Assembly: GCF_035762905.1 (NCBI RefSeq)
Contig: NZ_DASUCC010000120.1
Coordinates: forward strand, 1 to 64,000
Direction: 5' to 3'
Length of the DNA stretch: 64,000 nt
Source: DASYTH01 sp035762905
Lineage (GTDB): Bacteria; Actinomycetota; Actinomycetes; Mycobacteriales; Pseudonocardiaceae
In this document: piece after piece, positions 33,392 to 42,127 of the stretch
How positions within the stretch are numbered: position 1 is the stretch's first letter
How the letters are laid out: every line of letters begins with the position of its first letter
The notes under the pieces: model-generated
What the model saw: the letters and a program-made list of their open reading frames with translations, nothing else
Told to the model about the DNA's origin: nothing
Database searches by the model: none
Translations under genes and position numbers: made by a program

Positions 33392-34696
33392 GTGCGTAGC
33401 ACCGCGAGTCGATCAGTACAGACCCTTGTGGTCTCGCTGTTCGTCCTGATCATCGCCGCCCTGATCACCACGCCGGGCGTATCAGCGACGGCCAGGAGCC
33501 CGCGCAAGGCGCAGCCGGGGGACAACCCGGCGGAGTCCGGCTGTCCGAATCGGGCGGTGCCGCCCGCCCCGGTGGACACGTCCGAGGAGCCCCCACCGGG
33601 TGAGGAGCGGCCCTCGCCGCTGCCGGTGCCGGCCAGCCCGGTCGGCGGGCCCCGGATGGGCGAGTGCGGGCCGGTCTTCCCGACCGGCGCGGCCGAACCG
33701 CCGGCGATCACCGCCGCGTCCTGGATCATCGCCGACCTGGACACCGGCGAGGTGCTGGCGGCCAAGGATCCGCACGCCCGGGAGCGGCCGGCGTCACTGA
33801 TCAAGGTCCTGCTGGCGATCGTGACGATCAGGGAGCTGCGCCCGGACATGGTGGTGGTCGGCACCCAGGAGGACGCCGACCAGGAGGGCACTCGGGTCGG
33901 CATCGGTCCGGGCGGCGAGTACACCGTCCGCCAGCTGCTCTACGCCCTGGTCATGCACTCCGGCAACGACGCGGCGCACGCGCTGGCCCGGGCGCTCGGC
34001 GGCGTGCAGGTCGCACTGGACAAGATGAACTCCGTGGCCAGGGAGCTGGGCGCGTTGGACACCCGGGCGGCCACCCCGTCCGGCCTGGACGGGCCCGGGA
34101 TGACCACCTCGGCCTACGACCAGAGCCTGATCTTCCGGGCCGCCATGAAGCACCGCGAGTTCGCCGAGGCGGCCGCCACCCGCCAGATCGACTTCCCCGG
34201 CTACGCCAGCAAGCCCGGCTTCAAGGTCAACAACGACAACCGGCTGCTGCTCAACTACCCCGGCTTCGTCGGCGGCAAGACCGGCTTCACCGACGACGCC
34301 CGGCACACCTACCTCGGCGCGGCCAAGCGGGGCGAGCACCGGCTGGCCGTGGTGCTGCTGCGCGGCGAGCGCGCCCCCGGGCCGCTCTCCGACCAGGGCG
34401 CCAAGCTGCTCGACTACGGCTTCGCACTGCTGAACGCGGGCAGCCGGCCGGTAGGCGAGCTGGTCGACCGGGCGCCGGAGGTCCAGCCCAAGGGCGAGGT
34501 CAGCAGCGACGAGAGCGCCGAGCTGCTGCCCGCATCGGCCGACAGCTCGGAACCCGAGGTCGCCGCCGGCCGCACCGCGTTCGGCAACGTCGGCCTCCCG
34601 CTGGTGGCGCTGGCCGGGGTGGCCGCGTTGATCACCTCGGCGATGTGGTGGCGGCGGCGCAGGGCCCGGGCGGCCCGCGCGGCCGCCGACGCCTGA
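33392..34696 (+). CDS. D-alanyl-D-alanine carboxypeptidase (S11)
   Basis: 434-residue penicillin-binding protein that trims the terminal D-Ala from peptidoglycan stem peptides. It has a signal or anchor segment at 9-30, a Pro-rich spacer to about 100, and the catalytic motifs S135-LIK, S190-GN and K296-TG. A C-terminal helix at about 400-420, followed by Arg-rich residues, anchors it to the membrane. It is leaderless from GTG. Convergent with the YihY gene, one base between the stops. Confidence 0.95.
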   Translation: MRSTASRSVQTLVVSLFVLIIAALITTPGVSATARSPRKAQPGDNPAESGCPNRAVPPAPVDTSEEPPPGEERPSPLPVPASPVGGPRMGECGPVFPTGAAEPPAITAASWIIADLDTGEVLAAKDPHARERPASLIKVLLAIVTIRELRPDMVVVGTQEDADQEGTRVGIGPGGEYTVRQLLYALVMHSGNDAAHALARALGGVQVALDKMNSVARELGALDTRAATPSGLDGPGMTTSAYDQSLIFRAAMKHREFAEAAATRQIDFPGYASKPGFKVNNDNRLLLNYPGFVGGKTGFTDDARHTYLGAAKRGEHRLAVVLLRGERAPGPLSDQGAKLLDYGFALLNAGSRPVGELVDRAPEVQPKGEVSSDESAELLPASADSSEPEVAAGRTAFGNVGLPLVALAGVAALITSAMWWRRRRARAARAAADA

Positions 34697-34697
34697 C

Positions 34698-35708
34698 TCA
34701 GCGCCGCCGGCGCCGGTCCCACAGCGCGCCGAGCACCATGCCGGTACCCAGCAGCGCCGCACCGTCCCGGAACCGCGGTCGCCGCTGCACCTCGACGACC
34801 GGGCGGATCACCACCGGCTCCGGCCCGGGTACCGGCAGCTCCGCGATGCTCTCCTTGGCGGTCGCCGTCCAGGCCGCGACGAACAGCAGCAGCCGGGACA
34901 CCAGGTTCGCGAACAGCAGCAGGGCGATGATCTGGCCGAAGAACGCCAACGTCGGCGAGTCCTTGACCAGCGTGAAGATCAGCGTGGCGCCCTGCTTGAG
35001 GACCTCGAAGCCGACCGCGGCGAAGACGGCGCCGCGCATGGCGGCCCGCGCGCTCACCCGCTGACGCGGGAACCGGGTGAGGATCCACAGGAACAGCAGC
35101 CAGTTGGTGATCAGGGACAGCGCGATCGTGGCCAGCAGCAGCAGGAACATCGCCCAGCCGTCGTCGTCGAGGCCCAGCCAGCGCAGCACGACGTCGCCGA
35201 GCGCGGTGCCGGCCGTGGTGATCGCCAACGAGATCAGCAGCGCCAGCCCCAGGCTGATCAGTGACAGCAGGTCGGACAGCAGGTTGCGCAGGAACGGCCG
35301 GTCCGGGATGGCCTGCTGCCACATGGCGCTCAACGCGTCGCGCAGGCTGGTCATCCAGCCAAGTCCCGAGTACGCCGCGATCAGCAGACCGACCACGCCG
35401 ACCGAGGTGCGCGCCTCGATCGCCTGCTCGATCAGGTCGTTGACGAAGTCGGCGAACGCGGGTGGCGAGGCCTCGGTGATGCTCTTCTGGATCTCGGCCA
35501 GCAGGTCCTGGTTGCCGGCCAGGATGAACCCGGCGCCCGCGAACGCGATCATGACCATCGGCAGCAGCGAGAGCACGCTGAAGTAGGTGATCGCGGCGGC
35601 GTAGTGGTCACCGTTGCGCGTGATGTAGCCGTCGCCCGCGCGAATCAGGTGGTCGATGCCCGGCCGGTTGCGCAGCCTGACCCAAATGGACTCTTTCCGT
35701 GCTGCCAC
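34698..35708 (-). CDS. YihY/BrkB-family membrane protein
   Basis: 336 residues with six predicted membrane helices and the family segments DHYAAAITYFSVLSLLPMV, GLIxAAYSGLGWMTSLRDAL-like and LFLWILTRFPRQRV. Once thought to be ribonuclease BN, the family is now treated as membrane proteins of uncertain function. A minus-strand TACCGT box lies eight bases before GTG 35708, so it may be leaderless. It is downstream of trpS on the same strand. Confidence 0.9.
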   Translation of the reverse strand: MAARKESIWVRLRNRPGIDHLIRAGDGYITRNGDHYAAAITYFSVLSLLPMVMIAFAGAGFILAGNQDLLAEIQKSITEASPPAFADFVNDLIEQAIEARTSVGVVGLLIAAYSGLGWMTSLRDALSAMWQQAIPDRPFLRNLLSDLLSLISLGLALLISLAITTAGTALGDVVLRWLGLDDDGWAMFLLLLATIALSLITNWLLFLWILTRFPRQRVSARAAMRGAVFAAVGFEVLKQGATLIFTLVKDSPTLAFFGQIIALLLFANLVSRLLLFVAAWTATAKESIAELPVPGPEPVVIRPVVEVQRRPRFRDGAALLGTGMVLGALWDRRRRR

Positions 35709-35724
35709 AACGGCAGACGGTAGC

Positions 35725-36738
35725 TCAGCGCACCGGCGGAAGCAGCCCCAGCCGGTCGTAGACGGAGCTCAGCGTCGCCGCGGCGACCTCCCTGGCCCGG
35801 TCCGCACCCCGGGTGAGGATCTTGTCCAGCTCCGCCGGATCGTCCATATAGGACCGGACCCGTTCGCGGATCGGGGTGACCCACTCGACCAGCGCCTCGG
35901 CGAGGTCCTTCTTCAGGTCGCCGTAGCCGCGGCCGGCGTAATCGTTTTCCAGCTCGGGAATGGTGCGGCCGGCCAGCGCCGAGTAGATCACCAGCAGGTT
36001 GGACACGCCGGGTTTGCCCGCCGGGTCGTAGACGATCTCCCGGCCGGTGTCGGTCACCGCGGAGCGAATCTTCTTGGCGGACACCTTCGGCTCGTCCAGC
36101 AGCTCGACGATCCCGGCCGGGCTGGACGCCGACTTGCTCATCTTGGCGCCCGGCTCCTGCAGGTCGTAGATCTTGGCCGCGTCCTTGAGGATGTACGCCT
36201 CTGGCGGGGTGAACACCTTGCCGAACCGGGAGTTGAACCGCTGGGCCAGGTCCCGGGTGAGCTCGAGGTGCTGGCGCTGGTCCTCGCCGACCGGAACGTA
36301 CTGCGGGCGGTACAGCAGGATGTCCCCGGCCTGCAGGGACGGGTAGGAGAACAGCCCGATGCTGACCCGGTCCGTGCCCTGCTTGGCCGACTTGTCCTTG
36401 AACTGCACCATCCGGCTGGCCTCGCCGAACCCGGTCAGGCACTGCATCACCCAGCCGAGCTCGGCGTGCTCGGCGATGTGGCTCTGCACGAACAGGGTTG
36501 CCCGCTCCGGATCGAGGCCGATGGCCAGCAGCTGCGCGACCGATGCCCGGGTGCGCGTGCTGAGCTGTTTCGGATCGTGCGGGGCGGTGAGCGCGTGCAG
36601 GTCGGCGATGAAGTAGAAGACGTCGTGGGTCTCCTGCAGCGCCACCCACTGACGGATCGCGCCGAGGTAGTTGCCGAGGTGGAAGGACTCACCGGTCGGC
36701 TGGATGCCGGACAGCACACGGGGACGTTCGGTCGACAC
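35725..36738 (-). CDS. trpS: tryptophanyl-tRNA synthetase
   Basis: 337-residue class I aminoacyl-tRNA synthetase that charges tRNA-Trp. The HIGH-type signature is H20-LGN, the KMSKS signature is exact at 199-203, and GEDQRQHLELTRDLA is the Trp-adenylate region. GTG 36738 gives the standard length; reading further upstream adds only low-complexity sequence. Confidence 0.97.
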   Translation of the reverse strand: MSTERPRVLSGIQPTGESFHLGNYLGAIRQWVALQETHDVFYFIADLHALTAPHDPKQLSTRTRASVAQLLAIGLDPERATLFVQSHIAEHAELGWVMQCLTGFGEASRMVQFKDKSAKQGTDRVSIGLFSYPSLQAGDILLYRPQYVPVGEDQRQHLELTRDLAQRFNSRFGKVFTPPEAYILKDAAKIYDLQEPGAKMSKSASSPAGIVELLDEPKVSAKKIRSAVTDTGREIVYDPAGKPGVSNLLVIYSALAGRTIPELENDYAGRGYGDLKKDLAEALVEWVTPIRERVRSYMDDPAELDKILTRGADRAREVAAATLSSVYDRLGLLPPVR

Positions 36739-36899
36739 GCCGGAATTCTCCCAGAACCGGCCGGACCGCCGGGCGCCGGATTCCCGCCGTACGGCGGTTG
36801 CCCCGGCTTCCCTTTGCGCGGCAAGGTTCACCCGCCCGGCCGCGCTGCCGTCGCAGGCGGCGGCGGTGCGGCCATCGTCCGTTCATGGAGGTACTACTC

Positions 36900-38381
36900 G
36901 TGCAACGAAGACTTCGCATACGCGGCCTGGCCGCTGCGGTAGTCATGGCCTCGGCCGCGGCGCTCACCACAGTGGCCGCCACGCCCGCGGCCGCGCAGGA
37001 AGCCCCGGCCGCGCACTTCGCGGTGCTCGGACCGCAGGGGGCGGGCCTGGCTCGGACCGAGGCGTCGATCGTGGCTGCCGGCGGCACCATCCTCAAGAGC
37101 TGGCCGCAGATCGGCGTCGTGATCGCCACCTCGCCGAGCATCGTGTTCGCCCAGGCGCTGCGCCGGATGCCCGGCGTGCAGGGCGTGGGGGCGACCCGCG
37201 CGCTGGTCGAGTTCGTCCCGCCGGTGCCGGCCGCGAACCGGGCCGCCACCGACCTCGAGGCGATCGAGAGCACCAACCCGACCGCGGGGGTCGGACCGGC
37301 GGCGTTCGAGCCGCTCGAGGCCAACCAGTGGGACATGCGACTGATCCGGGCGGACGCCGCCAGCGTGGTCTCCGGGGGTAGCCGCAACGTGCTGGTCGGC
37401 GTGCTCGACTCGGGCATCGAGGCCACCCACCCCGATCTCGCGCCGAACCTGGACGCGGCCAACTCGGCCGGCTGCGTCTCCGGCATTCCGGACCCGGCGC
37501 CGGCCGCGTGGGCGCCGACGAACAGCACGCACGGCACGCACGTTGCCGGCTCGATCGCGGCCGCCCGCAACGGCGTCGGGATCGCCGGTGTGGCCCCCAA
37601 CGTGCGGATCGCCTCGGTGAAGGTGGTCAACGACGACGGGTTCATCTACCCCGAGGCCGCGATCTGCGGGTTCATCTGGGCCGCCGAGCACGGCATGGAC
37701 GTCACCAACAACTCCTACTTCATCGACCCGTGGTTCAAGTGGTGCCGGGACGACCCGGACCAGCGGGCGGCCGCCGAGGCCGTGCGCCGGGCGGTGGACT
37801 TCGCGGCCGGCCGGGACGTGGTGAACGTGGTCGCCCTCGGCAACGAGAACTGGGACCTGGCGCACGAGGTGGTCGACCCGGGTAGTCCGAACAACCAGAC
37901 CCCGATCGAGCGCACCGTTGGCAACGACTGCCCGATGCTGCCGCAGGAGATCAGCGGCGCTGTCGGCGTGTCGGCGGTCGGCGCCGCGGCGCGGAAGTCG
38001 TTCTACTCCAACTACGGCCTCGGCGACACCGAGATCGCCGCGCCGGGCGGTGACTCGCTGGTGATCCCGGAGACCCCGGACCGCAACGGCCGGGTGCTCT
38101 CCACGATCACCGGTGGGCGCTGGGGCTACGCACAGGGCACCTCGATGGCGTCGCCGCACGCCGCCGGGGTGGTCGCGCTGATCCGCAGCACGCACCAGAA
38201 CTGGAACGCCAACCGGGTGATCCGGGCGCTCGAGGCGCAGGCCGACCGCCTGGCCTGCCCGCCGAACCCGTACGACCCGACCGGTGACGGCTCGTTCCTG
38301 GCCACCTGCCAGGGCGGCGGCAGCGGCCGCGGCTTCTACGGAGCCGGTCTGGTTGACGCGCTGGACGCGGTCACGAAGTAA
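36900..38381 (+). CDS. secreted subtilisin-family (S8) protease
   Basis: 493-residue preproprotease. A Sec signal peptide covers residues 1-31, ending in AAAQE. An inhibitor-I9-like propeptide (HFAVLGPQG to about residue 100) follows, then the catalytic domain with D170 (LDSGIEATHPDL), H211 (STHGTHVAG) and S415 (GTSMASPHAAG). Six or so Cys suggest disulfides. GTG 36900 is chosen because GGAGG at 36887-36891 is eight bases before it, while ATG 36885 overlaps that site. Confidence 0.95.
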   Translation: MQRRLRIRGLAAAVVMASAAALTTVAATPAAAQEAPAAHFAVLGPQGAGLARTEASIVAAGGTILKSWPQIGVVIATSPSIVFAQALRRMPGVQGVGATRALVEFVPPVPAANRAATDLEAIESTNPTAGVGPAAFEPLEANQWDMRLIRADAASVVSGGSRNVLVGVLDSGIEATHPDLAPNLDAANSAGCVSGIPDPAPAAWAPTNSTHGTHVAGSIAAARNGVGIAGVAPNVRIASVKVVNDDGFIYPEAAICGFIWAAEHGMDVTNNSYFIDPWFKWCRDDPDQRAAAEAVRRAVDFAAGRDVVNVVALGNENWDLAHEVVDPGSPNNQTPIERTVGNDCPMLPQEISGAVGVSAVGAAARKSFYSNYGLGDTEIAAPGGDSLVIPETPDRNGRVLSTITGGRWGYAQGTSMASPHAAGVVALIRSTHQNWNANRVIRALEAQADRLACPPNPYDPTGDGSFLATCQGGGSGRGFYGAGLVDALDAVTK

Positions 38382-38390
38382 CCGGTGCCA

Positions 38391-38428
38391 GGGGTTGGGG
38401 CGCAAACACGCCATTGCGCTCCAACCCC
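38391..38428 (+). terminator. hairpin after S8 protease gene
   Basis: Arms GGGGTTGGGGCGCAA and TTGCGCTCCAACCCC pair over 15 bases with one G-T, loop ACACGCCA, nine bases after the stop. It lies between convergent genes and may act both ways. Confidence 0.7.
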
Positions 38429-38451
38429 GGGATCCGGTCGCATGCTCGGGG

Positions 38452-38781
38452 TCAGGCGACGCTCTCGCCGCGCACCGGCTCCACGATCTTCTCGATCACC
38501 GCGGTGGGCGCCTCGGACCGGGACACCACGGTCCGGCGCCGCCGCAGCAGGCCCGTGACCAGGCCACCGATGCCCATCAGCACCGCCGCGACCCCGACCG
38601 GGCCGGCGATGTTGAACCCGTCCGCGGCCGCCGGCACCGCGGCCAGCCCGTCCGCGCTCGCCTGACCGGCCGCCGCCAGCAGAATGCCCGGCGGAACGGT
38701 CAGTACGGCCGCCACCCGCGCCAGCACCGGTGTCCGACCGTGGATCGGGTGGACCCCATGCGAGGCAACTCGGTTGCGCAT
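38452..38781 (-). CDS. small membrane protein, possibly with cleaved signal
   Basis: 109 residues with a hydrophobic N-terminal segment (VLARVAAVLTVPPGILLAAAG) ending near ASADG, which resembles a signal peptide, and a second membrane helix (GPVGVAAVLMGIGGLVTGLL) followed by RRRR. A charged C-terminus (TVVSRSEAPTAVIEKIVEP) would be cytosolic. ATG 38781 has AGGAGG eight bases upstream, favoured over GTG 38805. Family not recognised. Confidence 0.65.
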   Translation of the reverse strand: MRNRVASHGVHPIHGRTPVLARVAAVLTVPPGILLAAAGQASADGLAAVPAAADGFNIAGPVGVAAVLMGIGGLVTGLLRRRRTVVSRSEAPTAVIEKIVEPVRGESVA

Positions 38782-39089
38782 TGTTCGCGCCTCCTGGACT
38801 GTCACCGGCTTTGGTTCATCCGACTGGGGGAGCGTAGTCCCCGATCGAGCGCCGACTGCTCAACCCCACGTGTTGAGTTCGGTGCTCCCGTTCATCGCGG
38901 GGCGAGCGTAGCGCCCACGCCGCGGGGCCACACTCCCGGGTGCCCCGACAGTGGGAATGCCTCCACCCGATCGGATCTACCGACAAACACGTCTCGGTGA
39001 CAATGTGGCGCCGCGTGGCAACAAAGTGTCACGCACCGTTCCCGATTCACCCTGCAGCGGCTACAGCCGCAGAATCGAGAAGAAGACCG
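38782..39089. other. 308-base intergenic region between divergent genes
   Basis: No gene is supported here. The only notable structure is an inverted pair GTGACA (38997-39002) and TGTCAC (39027-39032) about 60 bases before the S1 protease start, and GAGAAGAAG just before that ATG as a weak ribosome binding site. The promoters of both flanking genes should lie here. Confidence 0.5.
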
Positions 39090-39815
39090 ATGAAGAAACT
39101 CCGTTTCGCCACGATCATCGCCGGGGCGCTGCTGTCCCTGGTCGGCGTCACCCCGGCCGCCACCGCGGCCCCGCCGCCCGACCCCGAGCCGGGCGTCACC
39201 CCGATGATCATCGACGGCACCACCGCCACCAGCGGGCCGTGGGCCGCCCGGCTGTTCCTCAACGGCCGCCAGCAGTGCAGCGCGACGATCATCGCGCCGA
39301 CCTTCATCCTCACCGCGAAGCACTGCGTCTCCGGCGCCGGCACCTACACGTTCCGGATCGGCAGCCTGGACCAGACCACCGGCGGCACCATGGCCACCGG
39401 CACGACGATCACCCGGCACCCCACCGCCGACATCGCGGTCGTCCGGCTGGACCGCAGCGTGTCGGCGACCTACTCGCCGCTGGGCACCACGACCAACGTC
39501 GCGGTCAACCGGACCGTGCAGATCTACGGCTGGGGCGCAACCTGCACCGGTCAGCCGGAGATCAACTGCCAGGCCCGGCTGCTCAAGGTGGCCAACGTCG
39601 TGGTCACCTCGGTGAGCTGCAGCGACGCGTTCGGCGGCATCGCGGTCTGCGCCCGGCGCGGCAACGGCATCGCGGCCGGCGGCGACTCCGGCGGCCCGAT
39701 GTTCGGCGGCGGCCGCCAGGTCGGCGTGGCCTCCACCAGTGACCGGGCCACCCGCACCGCCTACACCAACATCACCCGCTACCGCAGCTGGATCCAGTCG
39801 GTGGCCGGCGTCTGA
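39090..39815 (+). CDS. secreted trypsin-like serine protease (S1)
   Basis: 241 residues: signal peptide 1-27 (KKLRFATIIAGALLSLVGV, cut near ATAAP), short propeptide, then mature start IIDGTTA at about 40 in place of the usual IVGG. The catalytic triad is H78 (TAKHC), D114 (ADIAVVRLD) and S200 (GGDSGGPM). Six Cys fit three disulfides. The Asp six residues before the catalytic Ser in trypsins is not evident (NGIAAGGDS), so specificity is probably not strictly tryptic. Confidence 0.94.
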   Translation: MKKLRFATIIAGALLSLVGVTPAATAAPPPDPEPGVTPMIIDGTTATSGPWAARLFLNGRQQCSATIIAPTFILTAKHCVSGAGTYTFRIGSLDQTTGGTMATGTTITRHPTADIAVVRLDRSVSATYSPLGTTTNVAVNRTVQIYGWGATCTGQPEINCQARLLKVANVVVTSVSCSDAFGGIAVCARRGNGIAAGGDSGGPMFGGGRQVGVASTSDRATRTAYTNITRYRSWIQSVAGV

Positions 39816-39830
39816 TCGAATTTCCCGGAC

Positions 39831-39858
39831 GGGAGCGCGACGTGGGCGTTGCGCTCCC
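39831..39858. terminator. bidirectional hairpin between convergent genes
   Basis: GGGAGCGCGACG and CGTTGCGCTCCC pair over 12 bases (one mismatch that is G-T in RNA) with a TGGG loop, 16 bases after the S1 protease stop and before the end of the opposing lipoprotein gene. Confidence 0.75.
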
Positions 39859-39864
39859 GGCCGG

Positions 39865-40422
39865 TCAGGGGCGGCGGACCGAGAAGCCCTTGCAGTTGGG
39901 GTCGTCCACGTCGCCGCTGAGCAGCTTGACGTCCGAGGTGAGCGGGCTGGTGACGACGAGGTCGACCATCACGTAGCCGTTCGGCTGGTCGATCCACTTC
40001 TCCTGGCGGAACTTCAGCTTCCCGCCGGTCAGGCCGCCGACCATCTGGTAGCTGCCCTTGGCGGCGTTGGGATTGCTCGGCAACGGATAGAACTCGAACA
40101 GGGTGGGCAACGCGGCGCCGTCCGGTTCCTTGATGGTGAGCTTGAGGCCGGTGTTGCCCTGGCCGCAGGTGTACTCGCCCTCCCAGACGCCGACCAGGTC
40201 GGCCGGCGCGACCTCGCCGGCCGGCCGGGAGGCCGACGGCGGGGCGACCCGGCTGGGGCGGCTCGGCCGGGTGCTCGGCCGGGCCGCGGCCCTGGACGGA
40301 GTGCTCACGGCGTTCTCGGCGGCGACGGCCTCGCCGACCACCGGCGACCCACCGCAGCCTGCGGTGAGCAGCGACGTGACCAGCACGGCAAGCCCCAGTA
40401 CCGGTAAACGATCTCGACGCAC
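39865..40422 (-). CDS. lipoprotein of unknown function
   Basis: 185 residues. Signal peptide with lipobox LTAGC (Cys about 23), a low-complexity Ser/Arg/Pro linker to about residue 65, then a compact domain starting DLVGVWEGEYTCGQGNTGLKL, with beta-rich character and two more Cys. WxGxYxC-type starts occur in lipocalin-like or related secreted domains, but no family is claimed. It is leaderless: minus-strand TACCGT (40435-40430) ends seven bases before GTG. Confidence 0.7.
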   Translation of the reverse strand: MRRDRLPVLGLAVLVTSLLTAGCGGSPVVGEAVAAENAVSTPSRAAARPSTRPSRPSRVAPPSASRPAGEVAPADLVGVWEGEYTCGQGNTGLKLTIKEPDGAALPTLFEFYPLPSNPNAAKGSYQMVGGLTGGKLKFRQEKWIDQPNGYVMVDLVVTSPLTSDVKLLSGDVDDPNCKGFSVRRP

Positions 40423-40436
40423 GGGTGCGACGGTAC

Positions 40437-40760
40437 TCAGCCGCAGGGCCGCCCGGGTACGGGTTGGGCGAACTCGGCGGAAACCCAGCGGTTCTCGGCG
40501 AGCTTGCGGAAGCCGTTCTGCACGACCTGCTCGGCGTCGGCCTGCTGGCCACGGGTGAGCCGGCCGACGATCTCGGTGTCCGTCCCCGGTCCGGCGCGCA
40601 CCCGCAGCACGTCGGCGGTCACGGTGATCTGGCACTGGTTCGGGTCATCGGACGGCTGGCTGCCGGTGGCGTTCTGGCCGTCCGAGCCCATCACGTAGAG
40701 CGCGACGACGGCGACCAGTCCACCGCCGAGCAGCAGCGGTCGTTTCGGGAACTTGGCCAT
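40437..40760 (-). CDS. membrane-anchored SH3-like domain protein
   Basis: 107 residues: basic start (MAKFPKRP), one membrane helix (LLLGGGLVAVVALYVMG), then an extracellular bacterial SH3 domain (VTADVLRVRAGPGTDTEIVG, then RLTRGQ and NRWVSAEFA), typical of cell-wall-associated proteins. The next gene's promoter lies in the 14-base gap and at this gene's end. Partners unknown. Confidence 0.75.
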   Translation of the reverse strand: MAKFPKRPLLLGGGLVAVVALYVMGSDGQNATGSQPSDDPNQCQITVTADVLRVRAGPGTDTEIVGRLTRGQQADAEQVVQNGFRKLAENRWVSAEFAQPVPGRPCG

Positions 40761-40819
40761 CGCCACCGCCTTCGTGCACTTTCCGAGACAACTGTTGCAC
40801 CCAGCGTGAGACCGCGCAA

Positions 40820-40845
40820 TGGACGCGCGCACCGGCGCGCGTCCA
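40820..40845 (-). terminator. 11-bp perfect hairpin after icd
   Basis: TGGACGCGCGC and GCGCGCGTCCA flank ACCG. It starts eight bases downstream of the icd stop on the minus strand. Confidence 0.75.
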
Positions 40846-40852
40846 GCACGTG

Positions 40853-42067
40853 TCAGGCCATCCGCGCCTGAAGGTTCGTGTCCAAAGTGGACAGAAACTC
40901 CTCGGTCGTCTGCCACTGCTGGTCGGGGCCGACCAGCAACGCCAGGTCCTTGGTCATCTTGCCGCTCTCCACCGTCTCGATGATCACCCGCTCCAGCGTC
41001 TCGGCGAACTGCACCACCTCCGGAGTGCCGTCCAGTTTGCCGCGCGCCTCCAACCCCCGGGTCCAGGCGAAGATCGACGCGATCGGGTTGGTCGAGGTCG
41101 GCTTTCCGGCCTGGTGCTGGCGGAAGTGCCTGGTCACCGTGCCGTGTGCGGCCTCGGCCTCGACCTTGCCGTCCGGGGTCATCAGCACCGAAGTCATCAG
41201 GCCGAGCGAGCCGAAGCCCTGCGCGACCGTGTCGGACTGGACGTCGCCGTCATAGTTCTTGCAGGCCCAGACGTAGCCGCCCTCCCACTTCAGCGCGGCG
41301 GCCACCATGTCGTCGATCAGCCGGTGCTCGTAGGTCAGCCCGGCGGCGTCGAAGTCGGCCTTGAACTCGGTGTCGAAGATCTCCTGGAACACGTCCTTGA
41401 ACATGCCGTCGTAGGCCTTGAGGATCGTGTTCTTGGTGGACATGTAGACCGGGTACTTGCGCTCAAGGCCGTAGCGGAACGACGAGCGGGCGAAGTCCTC
41501 GATCGAGCGGCGGTAGTTGTACATGCCGACCGCGACCCCGCCGCCTTCGGGGAACCGGGCGACCTCGAACTCCATCGGCTCGCCACCGCCGTCCGGCGTG
41601 TAGGTGATGGTCAGCGTGCCGGGACCGGGCACCTTGAAGTCGGTCGCCTTGTACTGGTCGCCGTGCGCGTGCCGGCCGATGATGATCGGCTTGGTCCAGC
41701 TGGGCACCAGCCGCGGGATGTTGCCGATCACGATCGGCTCGCGGAAGATCACGCCGCCGAGGATGTTGCGGATCGTTCCGTTGGGGCTGCGCCACATCTT
41801 CTTCAGACCGAACTCGGCCACCCGGGCCTCGTCCGGGGTGATCGTGGCGCACTTGACGCCGACGCCGTGCTTGGCGATCGCGTTCGCGGCGTCGATGGTG
41901 ACCTGGTCGTCGGTTGCATCCCGGTGCTCGATGCCCAGGTCGTAATAGTCGAGGTTGATGTCCAGGTACGGGTGGATCAACTCGTCCTTGATGAACTTCC
42001 AGATGATCCGGGTCATCTCGTCACCGTCGAGCTCGACGACCGTGCCCTGGACCTTGATTTTGGCCAT
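40853..42067 (-). CDS. icd: NADP-dependent isocitrate dehydrogenase, homodimeric eukaryote-like type
   Basis: 404-residue TCA-cycle enzyme: isocitrate to 2-oxoglutarate with CO2 and NADPH. Features of this subtype are GDEMTRIIWKFIKDELI, the substrate Ser region WRSPNGTIRNILGG, NYDGDVQSDTVAQGFGSLG and EAAHGTVTRH. ATG 42067 gives the standard length; the longer frame runs into the promoter palindrome and is rejected. Confidence 0.97.
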   Translation of the reverse strand: MAKIKVQGTVVELDGDEMTRIIWKFIKDELIHPYLDINLDYYDLGIEHRDATDDQVTIDAANAIAKHGVGVKCATITPDEARVAEFGLKKMWRSPNGTIRNILGGVIFREPIVIGNIPRLVPSWTKPIIIGRHAHGDQYKATDFKVPGPGTLTITYTPDGGGEPMEFEVARFPEGGGVAVGMYNYRRSIEDFARSSFRYGLERKYPVYMSTKNTILKAYDGMFKDVFQEIFDTEFKADFDAAGLTYEHRLIDDMVAAALKWEGGYVWACKNYDGDVQSDTVAQGFGSLGLMTSVLMTPDGKVEAEAAHGTVTRHFRQHQAGKPTSTNPIASIFAWTRGLEARGKLDGTPEVVQFAETLERVIIETVESGKMTKDLALLVGPDQQWQTTEEFLSTLDTNLQARMA

Positions 42068-42087
42068 CTCCCGGGAGGCTCCTCTCG

Positions 42088-42109
42088 CGCTTGTATAACG
42101 GTACAAGCG
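42088..42109. promoter_or_regulatory. 22-bp palindrome at the icd promoter
   Basis: Perfect arms CGCTTGTA and TACAAGCG flank TAACGG, 20 bases upstream of the icd start. A minus-strand TACCGT -10 candidate (42103-42098) lies inside it, so a bound protein would block transcription. The symmetry resembles TetR-family operators. Confidence 0.55.
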
Positions 42110-42127
42110 TACTGGTAATGAGTGCGG

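Noticed and set aside
38684..38911. Plus-strand small gene opposite the membrane protein at 38452
   Set aside because: No ribosome binding site or leaderless box and off-frame composition; the minus-strand gene has AGGAGG.
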